Positions 62,869-64,000 of a stretch of DNA of 64,000 bases are shown here, piece after piece. The number at the start of each line of letters is the position of its first letter. The first letter of the stretch is position 1. Source of the DNA: Sulfurimonas aquatica (GTDB lineage Bacteria > Campylobacterota > Campylobacteria > Campylobacterales > Sulfurimonadaceae). A program made the translations under genes and the position numbers. Below the pieces are notes generated by a model, which saw nothing but the letters and a program-made list of their open reading frames with translations, did not search any database and was not told the origin of the DNA. The DNA lies in the NCBI RefSeq assembly GCF_017357825.1, contig NZ_CP046072.1, positions 1,860,001-1,924,000 of the forward strand, in the 5' to 3' direction.

Positions 62869-63435
62869 TTACTTCTTACGAGCTAAGATAGCGTCACTTT
62901 GCATTTGAAGAAAACTAATAAGTTCAAATGACTTTCGTTTTAATATCTGATGGTATGTATAAGCGAAGATTGCAACAAAGATACCTGCAGCTGTAGCTAT
63001 TAGTGCATCTGACACACCGCTAGATATAATGTTCATACTCCCTGATGTTTTACCAATATGAGTAAATGTATCAAGGATTGAGACCACAGTACCAAAAAGA
63101 CCAATAAAAGGTGTAGTAGATGCAAAGATAGAGAGGATAGAGAGACCTTTAGTTGCCTCTTTAGTTGCAGCAAGCATACCGAGTGCTAAAACTTCTTTTG
63201 AAATAACATTACTTGTTCTAATAAAGTTATTTAAAAAAGAGTTTTCATTAACAGTAGAAGCACCCATGAGTAGTGCTTCTAAAGAAGTACTTTCACGAGA
63301 GACCCAACTATTAATAGAAAAATAGCGATAGAAAAAAACCCAATTTAATATAATAAAGTAGATTGATAATAGAGCCAAAACACCAATAGTCACAGGATGA
63401 CTTTTAAGATAAAAATCGACTAAATTATTAATCAT
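62869..63435 (-). CDS. tolQ: TolQ/ExbB-family protein
   Basis: A 188-residue membrane protein with three helices (about 15-35, 100-125, 138-162). The family block GLSILSIFASTTPFIGLFGT and the following VVSILDTFTHI are clear, as is VSDALIATAAGIFVAI. It forms the stator-like channel of the Tol motor. It starts 3 nt after the atpC stop, so the Tol genes may be read from the ATP synthase operon. Confidence 0.93.
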   Translation of the reverse strand: MINNLVDFYLKSHPVTIGVLALLSIYFIILNWVFFYRYFSINSWVSRESTSLEALLMGASTVNENSFLNNFIRTSNVISKEVLALGMLAATKEATKGLSILSIFASTTPFIGLFGTVVSILDTFTHIGKTSGSMNIISSGVSDALIATAAGIFVAIFAYTYHQILKRKSFELISFLQMQSDAILARKK

Positions 63436-63438
63436 AAA

Positions 63439-63831
63439 TTATATTAATCTTTGAGCTGCTGATTCTATTCTAGCAGATACTGTAGCAATAGCAGCACTAG
63501 AGTCTGCAATATCACTAATTAGTTTCTTAGCTTCATCAAGAGCTTTTGCAATTTCAGTTTCATCAGCACCACGAATTGGCGCAGCACCTTCAACTAAAAC
63601 AACAACTTTTCCTTCATCAACATGAACGACACCCCAGTTAATAACTATAGCTTCAACTGATTTGTCTGTTTTTTCAACATCAATAACTCCACCAGTAAGA
63701 AGAGTAGTTAATGATGAGTGACCAGCAAGCACACCAAACTCTCCTTCTTCACCAGGAAGAACTACACTAACAGCTTCACCATTAAAGATTTCACCATTAG
63801 GTGTTAGGATTTCAAGGTTAAAATTATCCAT
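63439..63831 (-). CDS. atpC: ATP synthase epsilon subunit
   Basis: A 130-residue F1 subunit. It has the beta-sandwich N-terminal domain (LEILTPNGEIFNGEAVSVVL, GEEGEFGVLAGHSSLTTLL, INWGVVHVDEGKVVVL) and a helical C-terminal hairpin. It regulates rotation and ATP hydrolysis. It lies 25 nt after atpD and directly before tolQ. Confidence 0.95.
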   Translation of the reverse strand: MDNFNLEILTPNGEIFNGEAVSVVLPGEEGEFGVLAGHSSLTTLLTGGVIDVEKTDKSVEAIVINWGVVHVDEGKVVVLVEGAAPIRGADETEIAKALDEAKKLISDIADSSAAIATVSARIESAAQRLI

Positions 63832-63856
63832 TATAGTCCTTTAATAGACATAGAGT

Positions 63857-64000
63857 CTATTTATTTTTCTCGTGTTTAGCGATAGCTTCGTCCATACCAC
63901 CAACCATATAGAATGAATTCTCAGACATATGATCGTAATCGCCATTGATAATACCTTTGAAACCAGCGATAGTATCTTCAAGCTTAACATATTTACCAGG
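63857..64000 (-). CDS. atpD: ATP synthase beta subunit, C-terminal part
   Basis: The leftward frame entering from the right edge reads [20 protein letters not shown] and ends [18 protein letters not shown] with a stop at 63857-63859. This is the typical C-terminus of the catalytic F1 beta subunit. The rest of the gene is outside the window. Confidence 0.95.
   Translation of the reverse strand, partial: PGKYVKLEDTIAGFKGIINGDYDHMSENSFYMVGGMDEAIAKHEKNK

Overview
The window looks like a chromosome segment of a Campylobacterota (epsilonproteobacterial) bacterium, most likely Sulfurimonas or a close relative. The DNA is AT-rich, genes are tightly packed, and the gene content and order fit that group: atpD-atpC-tolQ-tolR-tolA-tolB-pal-cpoB, rsmH-ftsL, and ftsE-ftsX-envC next to trmB. 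Genus placement is inference from gene style; no rRNA is present.

Region 1 (1 to about 18,100) is an accessory island. It holds mostly unrecognised genes plus a 1569-residue NLR-like STAND protein (DUF4062, NACHT-type NTPase, 16 near-identical WD40 repeats), a 22-residue-period helical-repeat protein, a membrane-free VirD4/TraG-like ATPase, a WYL-domain transcription factor, a Dsb-like periplasmic protein, a TerB-like protein and an N-formylglutamate amidohydrolase. Two identical IS256-family insertion sequences sit at 10343-11653 and 15561-16871, each with its own 8-bp target duplication, so they inserted independently. The main discovery is a shared promoter module: eight copies of the inverted repeat TGACA-N5-TGTCA, each exactly 11 nt upstream of a -10 hexamer and each pointing at an island gene or operon. 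The WYL protein is the only recognisable DNA-binding regulator in the island and lies in an operon with one of these promoters. I propose that it controls the whole set as a defence-type regulon. The island ends at the 3' side of a CAU-anticodon tRNA gene (18267-18343), a classic integration position.

Region 2 (18,267-37,714) is core genome: truncated haemoglobin, an RND transporter, ftsL-like and rsmH; a receiver protein with a His-less HPt-like domain; proA, proC and thrC; an operon of RluA-family synthase, FN3 lipoprotein, trmB, ftsE, ftsX and envC-like; rodA; and a large protein of unknown function.

Region 3 (37,725-38,610) is a cluster of eight tRNA genes in the order Lys, Asp, Val, Glu, Val, Asp, Thr, Gly, with Asp and Val duplicated.

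Region 4 (38,686-64,000) is core genome: a CinA-type amidohydrolase, ileS, tandem paralogues of unknown function, a PAS protein, gatA, a small membrane protein that seems to start with ATT, an aldo/keto reductase, guaB, a REC-PAS-GGDEF-GGDEF-EAL protein, an MltC-like transglycosylase, an RDD protein, a TtcA-like protein, mtnN, a nitrilase, fabD, a degenerate sigma-54-type activator, slyD, then cpoB-pal-tolB-tolA-tolR-tolQ-atpC and the 3' end of atpD, all read leftwards.
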